Positions 33,432 to 46,139 of a stretch of DNA of 64,000 nt are shown one piece after another. The position numbers and the translations under genes were made by a program. The stretch lies in the NCBI GenBank assembly GCA_029237695.1, contig CM055279.1, positions 61,321,086 to 61,385,085 of the forward strand. Reading direction: 5' to 3'. Positions within the stretch are counted from its first letter, which is position 1, and each line of letters begins with the position of its first letter. Under the pieces are notes generated by a model. That model ran no database searches. It saw only the letters and a program-made list of their open reading frames with translations, and was not told where the DNA came from. This DNA is from Conchocele bisecta (taxonomy: Eukaryota > Mollusca > Bivalvia > Lucinida > Thyasiridae).

Positions 33432-33515
33432 AGGCATTTGTGGTGTGCCAGAAGTACCGGCCGCCAGATGGCTACGTACCAAACATGGCTAACCCTCTAC
33501 TGGACCACCACTACG
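33432..33515 (+). CDS. FTSJ1: FTSJ1 tRNA 2'-O-methyltransferase, internal exon
   Basis: 84 nt. The first two bases complete the catalytic Glu codon (G + AG). It then encodes [18 protein letters not shown] and ANPLLDHHY, matching the family's E-A-F-x-V-C-Q-x-Y-x-P-P-x-G-[FY]-x-P...PLLDH-x-Y block. By analogy with the bacterial FtsJ/RrmJ K-D-K-E tetrad, this Glu is the fourth catalytic residue, and the following strand completes the Rossmann-like fold. The acceptor is GTATTTCCAG and the donor G/GTAACA. The exon ends after base 1 of an Asp codon. It is followed by a SINE-like sequence and a 40-bp array in the next intron. No frameshift. Confidence 0.94.
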
Positions 33516-33544
33516 GTAACATTCACTCCTGCCTCACCAAGGGA

Positions 33545-33722
33545 TGGGTTGTGGCTTAGGGGTTAGAACATCTGACTCCAATCTGGAGGTTGTGGGTTCA
33601 AACCTCGCCTAGGGCATTACAAATACTTTCAAAGTATATTTTCATCCCACTGGTGATATTGGGGCTTTATACTGTGGTCCCGTCTCTATATGACCTTAAC
33701 TGTTGGTGAGACACTAAACTGT
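33545..33722 (+). mobile_element. tRNA-related SINE
   Basis: TGTGGCTTAGGGGTTAGAAC resembles a pol III A-box region and GGGTTCAAACCTC a B-box. The cloverleaf is degenerate (mismatched anticodon stem; loop CTCCAAT). The body and the tail ATGACCTTAACTGTTGGTGA recall the 3' part of the SINE at 25643. This is not a functional tRNA. Confidence 0.65.
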
Positions 33723-33746
33723 TTCACTTGACAAAGGGTATAATAA

Positions 33747-34745
33747 TAGTAGACAGAGATTATACACTGTACACAGTCTCATATGGAATTTAGACAGAGA
33801 TATACACTGTACACAGTCTCGTAGGGAATTTAGACAGACATATACACTGTACAGTGTCGTAGGGAATTTAGACAGAGATATACACTGTACACAGTCTCAT
33901 AGGGAATTTAGACAAAGATATACACTGTACACGGTCTCATAGGGAATTTAGACAGAGATATACACTGTACACGGTCTCATAGGGAATTTAGACAGAGATA
34001 TGCACTGTACACAGTCTCGTAGGGAATTTAGACAGAGATATACACTGTACACAGTCTCATAGGGACAGTCTTGTAGGGAATTTAGACAGAGATATACACT
34101 GTACACAGTCTTGTAAGGAATTTAGACAAAGATATACACTGTACACAGTCTCGTAGGGAATTTAGATAGAGATATACACTGTACACAGTCTCGTAGGAAA
34201 TTTAGACAAAGATATACACTGTACACAGTCTTGTAGGGAATTTAGACAGAGATATACAATGTACACAGTCTCATAGGGAATTTAGACAGAGATATACACT
34301 GTACACAGTCTCATAGGGAATTTAGACAGAGATATACACTGTACACAGTCTCGTAGTGAATTTAGACAGAGATATACACTGTACACAGTCTCGTAGTGAA
34401 TTTAGACAGAGATATACACTGTACACAGTCTCATAGGGAATTTAGACAGAGATATACACTGTACACAGTCTCGTAGGGAATTTAGACAGAAATATACACT
34501 GTACACAGTCTCATATGGAATTTAGACAGAGATATACATTGTACACAGTCTCGTAGGGAATTTAGACAGATATACACTCTGCACAGTCTCATAGGGAATT
34601 TAGACAGAGATATACACTGTACAGTCTCGTAAGGAATTTAGACAGAGATATACACTGTACACAGTCTCATAGGGAATTTAGACAGAGATATACACTGTAC
34701 ACAGTCTCGTAGGGAATTTAGACAGAGATATACACTGTACACAAA
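33747..34745 (+). repeat. 40-bp minisatellite, about 25 units
   Basis: The unit is GGGAATTTAGACAGAGATAT plus ACACTGTACACAGTCTCGTA. Most copies are full length, with CG/CA variation (TCGTA/TCATA) that looks like CpG decay. Copies at both ends are shorter. Confidence 0.93.
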
Positions 34746-35174
34746 AGTAAATTCAATGTTGTTAAAAACTGTATTAGAAAAGGCTTCAATTTAATTCTAT
34801 CCTTTGCTGGGCATAAACTAGTGGTTAAAGTGTTTGTCAGTGTCGCTATGACAAATATAATTGTACATGTAAGTTTTTTTCTGGATTTACTATCTGACAG
34901 TCTCCTCCAATTACAATTGGAAGCATCTATGTTTAGATGTCCACCGCAATGTTGCATACAACCAGGTAATACTAGCCAGGGAGAGGTTAAAACAAGCAAT
35001 CTCTCGGAATGCTGCAATTTCAATTAAGAATAGTGTTAGCACCATTTAGCTAATCTTAATGTTGATGAAAAATCCAAGTGGTGTTGTGCTTAAAACACTT
35101 TTACCGCTAACAAACAGTCTGGAATATTTTAATTTTCATTATAAATTGAGATTGGGGCATTTTCCAAAATAATA
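34746..35174. other. No feature recognised
   Basis: AT-rich spacer between two arrays. A short inverted match GACAGTCTCCTCCAATTAC is not part of a visible element. Confidence 0.4.
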
Positions 35175-38100
35175 GTATCCACAGACAGTGCAGATCCACA
35201 CCACACAGTGCAGATCTAGTGATGGCATGATCCACAGACATGCAGATCATAGAAGATGGCATGTATCCACAGACAGTGCAGATCCATAGTGAGATGGCAT
35301 GTATCCACAGTGCAGATCATAGTGAGATGGCATGTCCACACAGACAGTGCAGTATGGCCAGTACCAGACAGTGCAGATCATAGTGAGATGGTATCCACAG
35401 ACAGAGCGTGAGATGGCATGAATCCATCAGACAGTGCAGATCATAGAAGAGGCATGTACACAACAGTGCAGATCCTAGTGTAATGACATGTATCCACAGA
35501 CAGTGCAGATCATAGTGAGATGGCATGTATCCACAGACAGAGCAGATCATAGTAGATGGCATGTATCCACAGACAGTGCAGATCGAGTGAGATGTATCCA
35601 CCCAGACTGTGCAGATCATAGTGAGATGCATGTATCCACAGACATGCAGATCCTAGTAGATGCAGATCCACAACAGTGCAGATCATAGATGGCATGTATC
35701 CAGACAGTGCAGATCATAGTGAGATGGCATGTATCCACAGACAGTGCAGATCATAGTAAGATGGCATGTATCCACAACATGCAGATCATAGTGAGATGGC
35801 ATGTATCCACAGACAGTCAGATCATAGTAGATGGCATATCCAGACAGTGCAGATTAGAAGGATGGCATGTATCCACAGACAGTGTCAGATCAGTTAGATG
35901 GCATGTATCCACAGACAGTGCAGATCATATGAGATGGCATGTATCCAGACAGTGCAGATCATAGTGAAGATGGCATGTATCCACAGACAGTGCAGATCAT
36001 AGAAGAGATGGCATGTATCCACACAGTGCAGACATAGTGATGGCATGTATCCACAGACAGTGCATCCTAGTAAGATGGCATGTATCCACAGACAGTGCAG
36101 ATCATAGTTAGATGGCATGTATCCACAGACATGCAGATCATAGTGAGATGGCATGTATCCCACAGACAGTGCAGATCTAGTGAGATGCATGTATCCACAG
36201 ACAGTGCAGATCATAGTAAGATGGCATGTATCCACAGACAGTGCAGATCCTAGTAGATGGTCATGTATCCACAGACAGTGCAGATCATAGAATGGATATC
36301 CACAGACAGTATCACAGTATCCACACAGTGCAGATCATAGTAGATGGCATGTACCACAGACATGCAGATCATAGTAGATGGCATGTATCCACAGACAGTG
36401 CAGATCCTAGTAAGATGGCATGTATCCACAGACAGTGCGATACATAGTTGAGATGGCATGTATCCACAGACAGTGCAGATCCTAGTGAGATGGCATGTAT
36501 CCACACAGTTGCAGATCAGTGATGCATGATCCACAGACAGTGCAGATCATAGTAGATGGCATGTAATCCACAGACAGTGTCAGAATCTATGAGATGTAGA
36601 TGGCATGTATCCACAGACAGTGCAGATCATAGTAAGATGGCATGTATCCACAGACAGTGCAGATCATAGTAAGATGGCATGTATCCACAGACAGTGCAGA
36701 TCATAGTGAGATGCATATCCGTGCATGTATCCACAGACAGTGCATACCTAGTGAGATGGCATGTATCCACAGACAGTGCAGATCATAGTGAAGAATGGCA
36801 TGTATCCACAGACAGTGCAGATCATATAAGATGGCATGTATCCACAGACAGTGCAGATCATAGTAAGATGGCATGTACCACAGACAGTGCAGATCCATAG
36901 TGAGCATGCATGTATCCACAGACAGTGCATATCTAGTGAGATGGCATGTATCCACAGACAGTGCAGATCATAGTAAGATGGCATGTATCCACAGACAGTG
37001 CAGATCATAGTGAGATGGCATGTATCCACAGACAGTGCAGATCATAGTGAGATGGCATGTATCCACAGACAGTGCAGATCCTAGTGAATGATGGCATGAT
37101 CCCACGACAGTGCATCCAGTAGGGCAGTATCCACAGACAGTGCAGATCATAGTGAGATGGCATGTATCCACAGACAGTGCAGATCATAGTGAGATGGCAT
37201 GTATCCACAGACAGTGCAGATCATAGTAAGATGGCATGTATCCACAGACAGTGCAGATCCTAGTGAGATGGCATGTATCCACAGACAGTGCAGATCATAG
37301 TGAGATGGCATGTATCCACAGACATGCAGATCATAGTGAGATGGCATGTATCCACAGACAGTGCAGATCATAGTGAGATGGCATGTATCCACAGACAGTG
37401 CAGATCCTAGTGAGATGGCATGTATCCACAGACAGTGCAGATCATAGTGAGATGGCATGTACCACAGACATTGCAGTCATAGCAGATGGGCATGTATCAC
37501 ACAGTGCAGATCATAGTAGATGGCATGTATCCACAGACAGTGCAGATCATAGTGAGATGGCATGTATCCACAGACAGTGCAGATCATAGTGAGTATGGCA
37601 TGTAATCCACAGACAGTGCAGATCCTAGTGAGATGGCATGTATCCACAGACAGTGCAGATCATAGTGAGATGGCAGTATCCACAGACAGTGCAGATCATA
37701 GAGTGGCATGTATCCACAGACAGTGCAGATCCTAGTGAGATGGCATATCCACAGACAGTCAGATCTAGTGATGGCATGTATCCACAGACAGTGCAGATCC
37801 TAGTAAGAATGGCATGTATCCACAGACAGTGCAGATCATAGTAAGATGGCATGTATCCACAGACATTGCAGATCTAGTAAGATGGCAGTATCCACACATG
37901 CAGATCCTAGTAAGATGGCATGTATCCACAGACAGTGCAGATCATAGTAAGATGGCATGTATCCACAGACAGTGCAGATCCTAGTGAGATGGCATGTATC
38001 CACAGACAGTGCAGATCATAGTGAGATGGCATTATCCACAGACATGCAGATCCTAGTGAGATGGCATGTATCCACACAGTGCAGATCATAGTGAGATGGC

Positions 38101-38318
38101 ATTTGATCCACAGACAGTCAGATCATAGTAAGATGGCATGTATCCACAGACAGCAGATCCTAGTAAGATGGCATGTATCCACAGACAGTGCAGATCCTAG
38201 TGAGATGGCATGTATCCACAGACAGTGCAGATCATAGTGAGATGGCATGTATCCACAGACAGTGCAGATCATAGTGAGATGGCATGTATCCACAGACAGT
38301 GCAGATCCTAGTGAGATG
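35175..38318 (+). repeat. 37-bp satellite, about 85 units
   Basis: Unit GATGGCATGTATCCACAGAC plus AGTGCAGATCATAGTGA. The part AGTGCAGATCCTAGTGAGATGG is close to the core of MITE family B, and right of the array the sequence continues as family B (38311-38617). Many units have single-base losses or gains, far more than in the 40-bp array, and some keep a full 37-bp period. All open frames here are fragments of repeat translations. Confidence 0.93.
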
Positions 38319-38617
38319 CCTCATTACAAGCCGGCTCACCAGGAGCCCGTTTCACTAAACTTTGTACATCTAAAATGTCTGGAAATTTCATTTGATGGAT
38401 TCACATTTATTGAGCATAGGCTGCATATGCAGCCTATGCTCAATGAATGTAAATTCAATAATTGTTTACAAGAACACAGTGTAAATGTGCAATTTACAGA
38501 CTATCATAATTTTGCACTTACAAACATTTCAGTTGTAATCAGTTTAATGAAACCTGGATCTACGCTGTTTGCAAATATTGTAATAGAAGCCTATAGCGAT
38601 GGTATTGAAAGGGTTAA
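38311..38617. mobile_element. Right half of MITE family B, split by family G
   Basis: AGATGCCTCATTACAAGCCGG continues from the satellite, then GGCTCACCAGG is interrupted by a family-G MITE. CCTGGATCTACGCTG and TTGAAAGGG plus TTAA complete family B. Confidence 0.75.
38343..38553. mobile_element. Foldback MITE family G (nested)
   Basis: AGCCCGTTTCACTAAACTTT to CAGTTTAATGAAACC, with the central GCATATGCAGCC palindrome. Inserted at a CTGG-type site within family B, like the copy at 1630. Confidence 0.8.
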
Positions 38618-38730
38618 ACAATTTGGATTCAATTCAAATCAGATATCTATAATCTTAAGTGCCTCGTAAAACTCTCTTGAACATCTCACGTTTCTATTAC
38701 CAGAACTTGCTTGTCTATATTTGTTCACCA

Positions 38731-39243
38731 TTAAAGGTACGGCAGCCCACTCAGTAGTCACAAAATGTTCTTTATATCAGATACATCATCTGAGACATGT
38801 TCTGGCAAAATAAACATTCATTCACCATTACCCTACGTATTGATTGGCATTAGTATACAATTTACATCAGAAGTAAATTTCCACACTGATATCAGGGGCA
38901 ATAACCGTGTTTCCTTAAAATGTTAACGGATATTATTATTTATTATCTGTGTTTATTTTTTGATGTGCTTTACTTTATTATCTGTCGAAAATATTATTTT
39001 TTCAGGTGACACATTTAATTACATGTAGTATAAATAATTAAAAAATATCATGCCTCATTTACACATGAACATAGTCTGATACAACCGCGCGTCACTATCA
39101 GTAAAATAAATATTACTAAATGATTATATCTGTATAGCGGGCACTTGTAATTTTTAAAAGTGGTGGAATAGTTACACAATTATTCACTTATTTAATTCCT
39201 ATAAAGAACAGTTTATGCCTACTGAGTGGGCATGTACCTTTAA
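38731..39243. mobile_element. TTAA MITE family C, full length
   Basis: TTAA, AGGTACGGCAGCCCACTCAG to CTGAGTGGGCATGTACCT, TTAA. 513 bp. Confidence 0.87.
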
Positions 39244-39280
39244 AGAGTGGCCTCAGATAGGCACGGAAACTGATGAAATA

Positions 39281-39395
39281 GGGGCCCGTTTCACTAAACT
39301 TTGTATGACTAAGATGCTCGTAAGTGCATTTAGGATCGTCTAGAAATATCAATTAGGAACATTTTAGTTGTACAAAGGTTAGTGAAACGGCCCCC
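39281..39395. mobile_element. Family G MITE, internally deleted
   Basis: GGGGCCCGTTTCACTAAACT to GGTTAGTGAAACGGCCCCC, but the central palindrome is missing, leaving 115 bp. Confidence 0.78.
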
Positions 39396-40161
39396 AGATT
39401 AGTAAAGCTAATCTAATTGAAGATATTTATCGTATTTCTGACGCCAGTTCTACCTATCTATGAGCGGCTTTACGAAACGAGGTTTGTTAAAAAAATGTTT
39501 ATGATACTGGAAAATAACTATAGTGAACACTAATCCCGGCTATTGGATTTGCAAATGGATTTGCGATTATTGGATTTGCGATTATTGGATTTGCGGGTGG
39601 GCAGACAAGCGATCGACGTTCAAGTTCAATGTTACGTTTTCATGTTTTGTCCATTTCTCTGTTACTGTACCACCTAGGACCACCATACTTTTACAACTTC
39701 ATAACCAATGGGTACCCATGACATACCACTATCAAACATCTGACCTTAATTGACCTTGACCTAAGTATGCAGAATTCAGGCGCGGATAAAGGATTTCGGG
39801 TTAGGGGGGGCGTAACTATTTTGCAATACTTGACTATATTATCGAAACACTCGTTTGTAAACCGGGCAGAGCTCGGGATAGCGCTAGGGAGGTCCGGGAG
39901 CATTTGAAATCTACATCGCATTTCCTGCAAAAATATTGACACTGTCACAGTATGTTTAGACATGATTTTTGATTGAAAACGTTTAAATTTTGAAACAATA
40001 AGACAACGACCGAAAAATGCATGGAATACATAGAACGAACGTAGAAACGTGCCTTGTAACTTTAAAAAATCTTTACTCGGTGAATTTTAGGGGGGGCGTG
40101 CGCCGGGTCCGCCCCCCCCCCTCCCTGAATTCACACACCCCCCCCCCCTTAATCCGCCCAT
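39396..40161. other. Repeat fragments; no gene
   Basis: Around 39540-39600 ATTGGATTTGCGATT is repeated three times. A fragment of the 12935-type repeat follows (ACTGTACCACCTAGGACCAC at 39664). A C-rich run occurs near 40100-40150. No exon found. Confidence 0.45.
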
Positions 40162-40645
40162 GGAATTATTATACTGAATTTATTACATTATCACAGCCAA
40201 AATGGCTGTGATAATGTAATACATTCAGTGTAATAAAAATTAATTAATAAATTTATCCTTAAATTGAAAATTTCTCCCTCAAAGTATACTTTGCTAGATA
40301 AGTATAGTTTGCAATGTTGGTGTAATAGGCTACTGGATTATGATATAAATCTACAATTAAACTAATTTTTCCTAATCTGTTTCTATCACTTTCTATGCAG
40401 ATCCGTTTTCAATTTTAGGATAAATTTATTAATTTTTTTTACTGAATTTATTACATTATCACAGCCTTTTTTGCTGTGGTAATGTAATAAATTCAGTATA
40501 ATAATTCTGCATACTTTTAATCATCAAATAAATACAGTTGTTATTTCTATATGAAATAATGCATTTCAGGAAAAATAAATGATTACTCCCTCAAAGTATA
40601 CTTTGCTAGAAAAGTATACTTTGCAACGTTGATGAAATCAGCTAC
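40162..40645. mobile_element. Two partial family H MITEs in tandem
   Basis: 40162-40333 holds the ATTACATTATCACAGCC hairpin plus a right end GGTGTAATAGGCTAC. 40398-40645 is a second copy beginning within the left arm (TTTTCAATTTTAGGATAAAT) and ending GATGAAATCAGCTAC. The outer left ends are missing in both. Confidence 0.75.
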
Positions 40646-40847
40646 AGAGCCCTGGGGCCTAACTATTCCCTAAACAATATGCATTTATATATATATGCAT
40701 ACCACAGGTTGAAGTAACAGACCATGGTATGTAAATACATTAAATATACCAAAAAGCATCAATAAGTGAAGAAAAAAAATAAGCTAAAAAAATGATTTAC
40801 TCCCTCCTTGACCAGTATGTGTGATAGGAGGAGGGAGTAAAGACATT

Positions 40848-42230
40848 TTTAGCTCGACTATTCGAAGAATAAGTAGAGCTTATGTTGTCACCCCGGCGTC
40901 GGCGTCGGCGTCGGCGTCACCGTCACGCCTTGGTTAAGGTTTTAGTCAACCTTGTATATGGAATACTACTGGCCCTACACCCACCATACTTGGACAACTT
41001 CATCTCCTAGTGATGTACATCAATAACCCCTGATCTATATTTGAGTTTGACGTACATTTCCTCTTGAATTACTTAGTTAATTCCCCTTGGTTAAGGTTTT
41101 TAGTCAATCTTGGTTAAGGTTTTTAGTCAAGCTTGTACATGGAATACTATTGTGCATACAGACACCATACTTGGACAACCTTTTCTCATAGGGATGTACA
41201 TCAATAACCCCTGATCTATATTTGACCTTGACCTATATTTCCTCTTGAATTACTTCCCTTAATTCCCCTTGGATAAGGTTTTTAGTCAACCTTGTTAAGG
41301 TAAGTCAAGCTTGTACATGGAATACTATTGTGCATACAGACTTCCATACTTGGACAACCTTTTCTCATCGGGATGTACATCAATACCCCTGATCTATATG
41401 ACTTGACCTACATTGCCTCTTGAATTACTTAGTTAATTCCTTTTGGTTAATGTTTTTAGTCAAGCTTGTATATTGAAAACTACACTGGCCCTACACACAT
41501 ACTTGGACAACTTTCATCTCCTAGTGATTGTACATCAACACCCCTCGATCTATATTTGACCTTGACCTACATTTCCTCTTCACTTACTTAAGTTAATTCT
41601 GGTTAGTAGTCAACCTTGGTAGTTAAGTGTCAACTTGTTAAGGTTTTTTAGTCAAACTTGGACGGAATTATAGTGTGCATACAGACACCATACTTGGACA
41701 ACCTTTTCTCATAGGGATGTACATCAATAACCCCTGATCTATATTTGACCTTGACCTACATTCCTCTTGAATTACTTACTTAATTCCCTTGGTTAAGGTT
41801 TTTAGTCAAGCTTGTAGATGGAATACTCCTGGCCCTACACCAACCATACTTGGACAACTTCATCTCCTAGTGATGTACATCAATAATCCCTGACCTATAT
41901 TACACCTTGACCTACTTTTATCCTTAGATTACTTAGTTATTTCCCCTTGGTTAAGGTTTTTAGTCAAGCTTGTATATGGAATACTCCTGGCCTACAGCAA
42001 CCATACTTGGAAAACTTCATCTCCTAGTGATGTACATCAATAACCCCTGACCTATATCTGACATTGACCTACATTTAACCTTGAATTACTTACTTAATTT
42101 CCCTTGGTTAAGGTTTTTAGTCAACCTTGGTTAAGGTTTTTATGCAGGCCACGGCCACCTTGTTTGTCAAGCTATGTGTACATCGACAACCCTCGTAGTC
42201 GAGCTATGCTGTTCTCCTACAGCTCTTGTT
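40848..42230 (+). mobile_element. Composite element J (copy 3)
   Basis: TTTTTAGCTCGACTATTCG, a GGCGTC microsatellite, seven or eight inner units, GCAGGCCACGGCCACC, then CGTAGTCGAGCTATGCTG and CTACAGCTCTTGTT. Middle units carry many small deletions. Confidence 0.78.
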
Positions 42231-42834
42231 TAGCTTATTATGTCCATTATTGATGTGTTTTGGTGTATTTTTTGTATTTATATACCATGGTCTGGTCCGT
42301 TTCTGATGCAACCTGTGATGATACCTGAAGCTTTTGACCTGTTTGTCCGAGTTTCCAAATAATTATCAGACAAACATCAATCTGAAGTGTACATACTCGA
42401 GTGGTTTGATTTGGCACTATGCTGCCCTCTAGATGTAGCTCCATTTCCCTGCCATGTATTACACGCTGACGTCATTCACAGCCTCAGTATTATTAATGCT
42501 CAAGATAAAAGGAAATATTTTTAGAAATTAATTAACGGAATACCCTCCCTGCTCGATGGGCTGCTGATCTTATCCTGATAAACATTTAATATTTATACGC
42601 CATTTATTGCAGACAGATTGCGAGGTCTGTGTTTGTGTACACAGCCGGGTCAGTAATCTGCTGGCTCGCCAACTAGCTGGCTAATATAGGTTTTTTGTCT
42701 TCTTTTGCGGTAGATGTGATTATAGTCAGCCCTTTAAAAAAACAGTTCATTTATTTTACAACGATTACAAACAAGTGCTATAGCAAATGCTTTCGTTGGC
42801 ACAGATGGGTGCTTGAGGGTGATCTTTAATGTTA
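42231..42834. other. No gene recognised
   Basis: No repeat boundary, RNA gene or exon identified. Confidence 0.4.
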
Positions 42835-43066
42835 TTAACCCTGGTAACTGGAATGGATTTTGATATGTTAATTTTGCTACCAACCCAACCATCACAAAAT
42901 GGTTTTCAGACTAGTCCATTTATGAAAAGGGGGTATTTTTTTGTTCTCAAAAATATGGAAATTACTTTCAAAAAGTGCAGATCCTGATGAGACGGCTCGT
43001 TACGAGCCGGCTCATCTGGATCTGCACTGTTTGCATAAACTGCTATAGCGGGCTTCAAAGGGTTAG
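42835..43066. mobile_element. TTAA MITE family B
   Basis: TTAA plus CCCTGGTAACTGGAATGG, GACGGCTCGTTACGAGCCG hairpin and terminal TTCAAAGGG plus TTAG. The first few terminal bases on the left are lost. Confidence 0.82.
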
Positions 43067-43098
43067 ACTGTATGCCGATAAATTTGATGGCATCAGCA

Positions 43099-43232
43099 TT
43101 AACTCTTTGCAATGAAATTCCAAGACATATTCATGATATTTACAAGGAGAAATAAAAGAAAATATGATGATTTTTGTCCGCTTTTTTTTAACTATTTATA
43201 ACCCACAAGTTTCCCAGTATGCAAACAGTTAA
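43099..43232. mobile_element. TTAA MITE family D, internally deleted
   Basis: TTAA, CTCTTTGCAATGAAATTCC to CCCAGTATGCAAACAG, TTAA. 134 bp compared with about 230 bp elsewhere. Confidence 0.78.
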
Positions 43233-43431
43233 AACTTTGTACACCCTTTATTGACAAGACCACACAAGCATAGCAGATATTTGGTGAGTAAGAAGTTAAA
43301 TGTTATTGCATGCAGAGGTTCCAGTAAGTACGGTACTGTCTGTTCCATATGTTTCTGCCGTAAATCAAGACCTTTGCACTCCGGGTACATGCAATTTCAT
43401 TGCCATATATATAAGCTACAGTTTTACACCA

Positions 43432-43736
43432 GTAGCCTATTTCATCAACATTGCAAAGTATACTTTACTAGCAAAGTATACTTTGAGGGAGTAATCATTT
43501 ATTTTTCCTGAAATGCATTATTTCATATAGAACTAACAAATGCATATATTTCATGATTAAAAGTATGCAGAATTATTATACTGAATTTATTACATTATCA
43601 CAGCCAAATTTGCTGTGATAATGTAATCAATTCAGTATAATAAAAATTAATAAATTTATCATAAAATTGAAAATTTCTCCCTCAAAGTATACTTTGCTAC
43701 TAAAGTATACTTTGCAATGTTGATGAAATAGGCTAC
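43432..43736. mobile_element. Foldback MITE family H, complete
   Basis: GTAGCCTATTTCATCAACAT to ATGTTGATGAAATAGGCTAC, perfect at both extremes, with AAAGTATACTTT arms and a central hairpin. 305 bp; the best full-length copy in the window. Confidence 0.9.
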
Positions 43737-43937
43737 AGATTTGAATGGCTATCATTCATATTTTTAATAGATTTTATCAAAATAATATTTACGTTTGGAA
43801 TCAGACATGTTGGAATTGTTTAAAATACGTGCAGTTTGTGAGGTTTGTATCGGATATACATCTCCTTTCTATGCTATATCCAGAGCTCTAGTTAAGCTGC
43901 GTAATTTGGAGGTAAATTTCTTATTTCTCCATCAAAA

Positions 43938-44005
43938 ATGGCAAGTTGGGAGTGCTTTAGAATCGTCTCAATGAGATGATTCTAAAGGACTCACAACTTG
44001 CCATT
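43938..44005. repeat. Foldback hairpin
   Basis: GCAAGTTGGGAGTGCTTTAG and AATCGTCTC pair with GAGATGATTCTAAAGGA and CTCACAACTTGC. It directly abuts the left end of the next J element. Confidence 0.72.
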
Positions 44006-45269
44006 TTTAGCTCGACTATTCGAAGAATAAGTAGAGCTTATGTTGTCACCCCGGCGTCGGCGTCGGCGTCGGCGTCACCGTCACGCCGGTTGGTTAAGGT
44101 TTTTAGTCAAGCTTGTATATGGAATACTACTGGTCCTACACCCACCATACTTGGACAACTTCATCTCCTAGTGATGTACATCAATAACCCCTGATCTATA
44201 TTTGACCTTCACCTACATTTCCTCTTGAATTACTTGGTTAATTCCCCTTGGTTAAGGTTTTTAGTCAACCTTGGTTAAGGTTTTTAGTCAAGTTTGTATA
44301 TGCAATACTACTGGCCCTACACCCACCATACTTGGACAACTTCATCTCCTAGTGATGCACATCAATAACCCCTGATCTATATTTGACCTTGACCTACATT
44401 TCCTCTTGAATTACTTACTTAATTCCCCTTGGTTAAGGTTTTTAGTCAACCTTGGTTAAAGTTTTTTTTCAAGCTTGTACATTGAATACTATTGTGCATC
44501 CAGACACCATACTTCGACAACCTTTTCTCATAGTATGTACATCAATAACCCCTGATCTATATTTGACCTTGACCTACATTTCCTCTTCAATTACTTACTT
44601 AATTCCTTTTGGTTAAGGTTTTTCGTCAACCTTCTCTATGGAATACTACTGGCCCTACACCCACCATACTTGCACAACTTCATCTCCTAGTGATGTACAT
44701 CAACAACCCCTGATCTATATTTGACCTTGACCTACATTTCCTCTTGAATTACTTAATTCCCCTTGGTTAAGGTTTTTAGTCAAGCTTGTAGATGGAATAC
44801 TCCTGGCCCTACACCAACCATACTTGGACAACTTCATCTCCTAGTGATGTACATCAACAACCCCTGACCTATATTTGACCTTGACCTACATTTAACCTTG
44901 AATTACTTACTTAATTCCCCTTGGTTAAGGTTTTTACTCAACCTTGGTTAAGCTTTTTACTCAAGCTTGTACATGGAATACTATTGTGCATACAGACACC
45001 ATAATTGGACAACCTTTTCTCATAGTCATGTACATCAATAACCCCTGATCTATATTTGACCTTGACCTACATTTCTTCTTGAATTACTTACTTAATTCTC
45101 TTTGGTTAAGGTTTTTAGTCAAGCTTTTAGATGGAATACTCATGGCCCTACACCAACCATACTTGGACAACTTCATCTCTTAGTGATGTACATCAACAAC
45201 CCCTGACCGATATTTGACCTTGACCTACATTTAACCTTAAATTGCTTACTTAATTCCCCTTGGTTAAGG

Positions 45270-45742
45270 CCCCGTGCAGGCACCGGGGCGGGATCAACTG
45301 ATCCTGAGAATAGTGCTGCAGTAGCCATTGCTTGTCGTAAAAGGCGACTAAACTGGCTTAACGATTGGCTTCATACTTATGGAACCCACTATACCGGATT
45401 TGGCCCTCATGTACATTTTTGGCTTTCTTGTATGTGAGAGTTGAGTCGGGCTATGCCCCATATATAAAAGTAAGATTAGCGCTAATCCTATTACTTTTAG
45501 GGATGGGATAAATGATGCTGGTGTGGCGAGGGCCTGGCACCAGATCAGGTTGTTCTAATTTCAGGACTGAATATATATTTTGATTGTAAATATTGAGTTC
45601 TGAAGTTGGGATTTACCCCCCTTGGACAGGTGGATACGGGACTCGACCCCGTTGACCCGTCTGCGTGTAGACTCCCTGAGGCTTGTACCTCTATGTCAGA
45701 AAAGCGGACGTTTAAACCCTATTCACTCACTCACTCACTCCC
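45270..45742 (+). mobile_element. SINE-like element with ACTC tail
   Basis: Begins CCCGTGCAGGCACCGGGG, contains GCTTGTCGTAAAAGGCGACT and a body shared with the SINE at 25643 (TGGTGTGGCGAGG, AGATCAGG, ACTGAATATATATTTTG). It ends with (CACT)n. TTGGTTAAG flanks both sides, consistent with a target duplication, though that sequence is also part of the host repeat. Confidence 0.75.
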
Positions 45743-46139
45743 CAGGTTGGTTAAGATTTTTACTCAACCTTGGTTAAGGTTTTTAGTCAACCTTGTAGAT
45801 GGAATACTATTGTGCATACAGACACCATACTTGGATAACTTTTTCTCATAGGATGTACATCAATAACCCCTGACCTTTATTTTACCTTCACCTACATTTA
45901 ACCTTGAATTACTTGGTTAATGTTTATAGTCAAGCTTGTATATGGAATACTTCTGGGCCTACATCAACCATACTTGGACAACTTCATCTCCTAGTGATGT
46001 ACATCAATAATCCCTAACCTATATTTGACTTTGACCTACTTTTATCCTTGGATTACTTAGTTATCTCCCCTTGGTTACGGTTTTTACTCAAGCTTGTATA
46101 TGGAATACTCCTGGGCCTACAGCAACCATACTTGGAAAA

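Noticed and set aside
33545..33615. Functional tRNA gene
   Set aside because: A- and B-box resemblance is clear, but the anticodon stem mispairs and the sequence continues as a SINE body.
35317..38089. Many 60-110 residue frames (CGYMPSHYDLHCLW type)
   Set aside because: All are fragments of the 37-bp satellite, repeatedly broken by indels.
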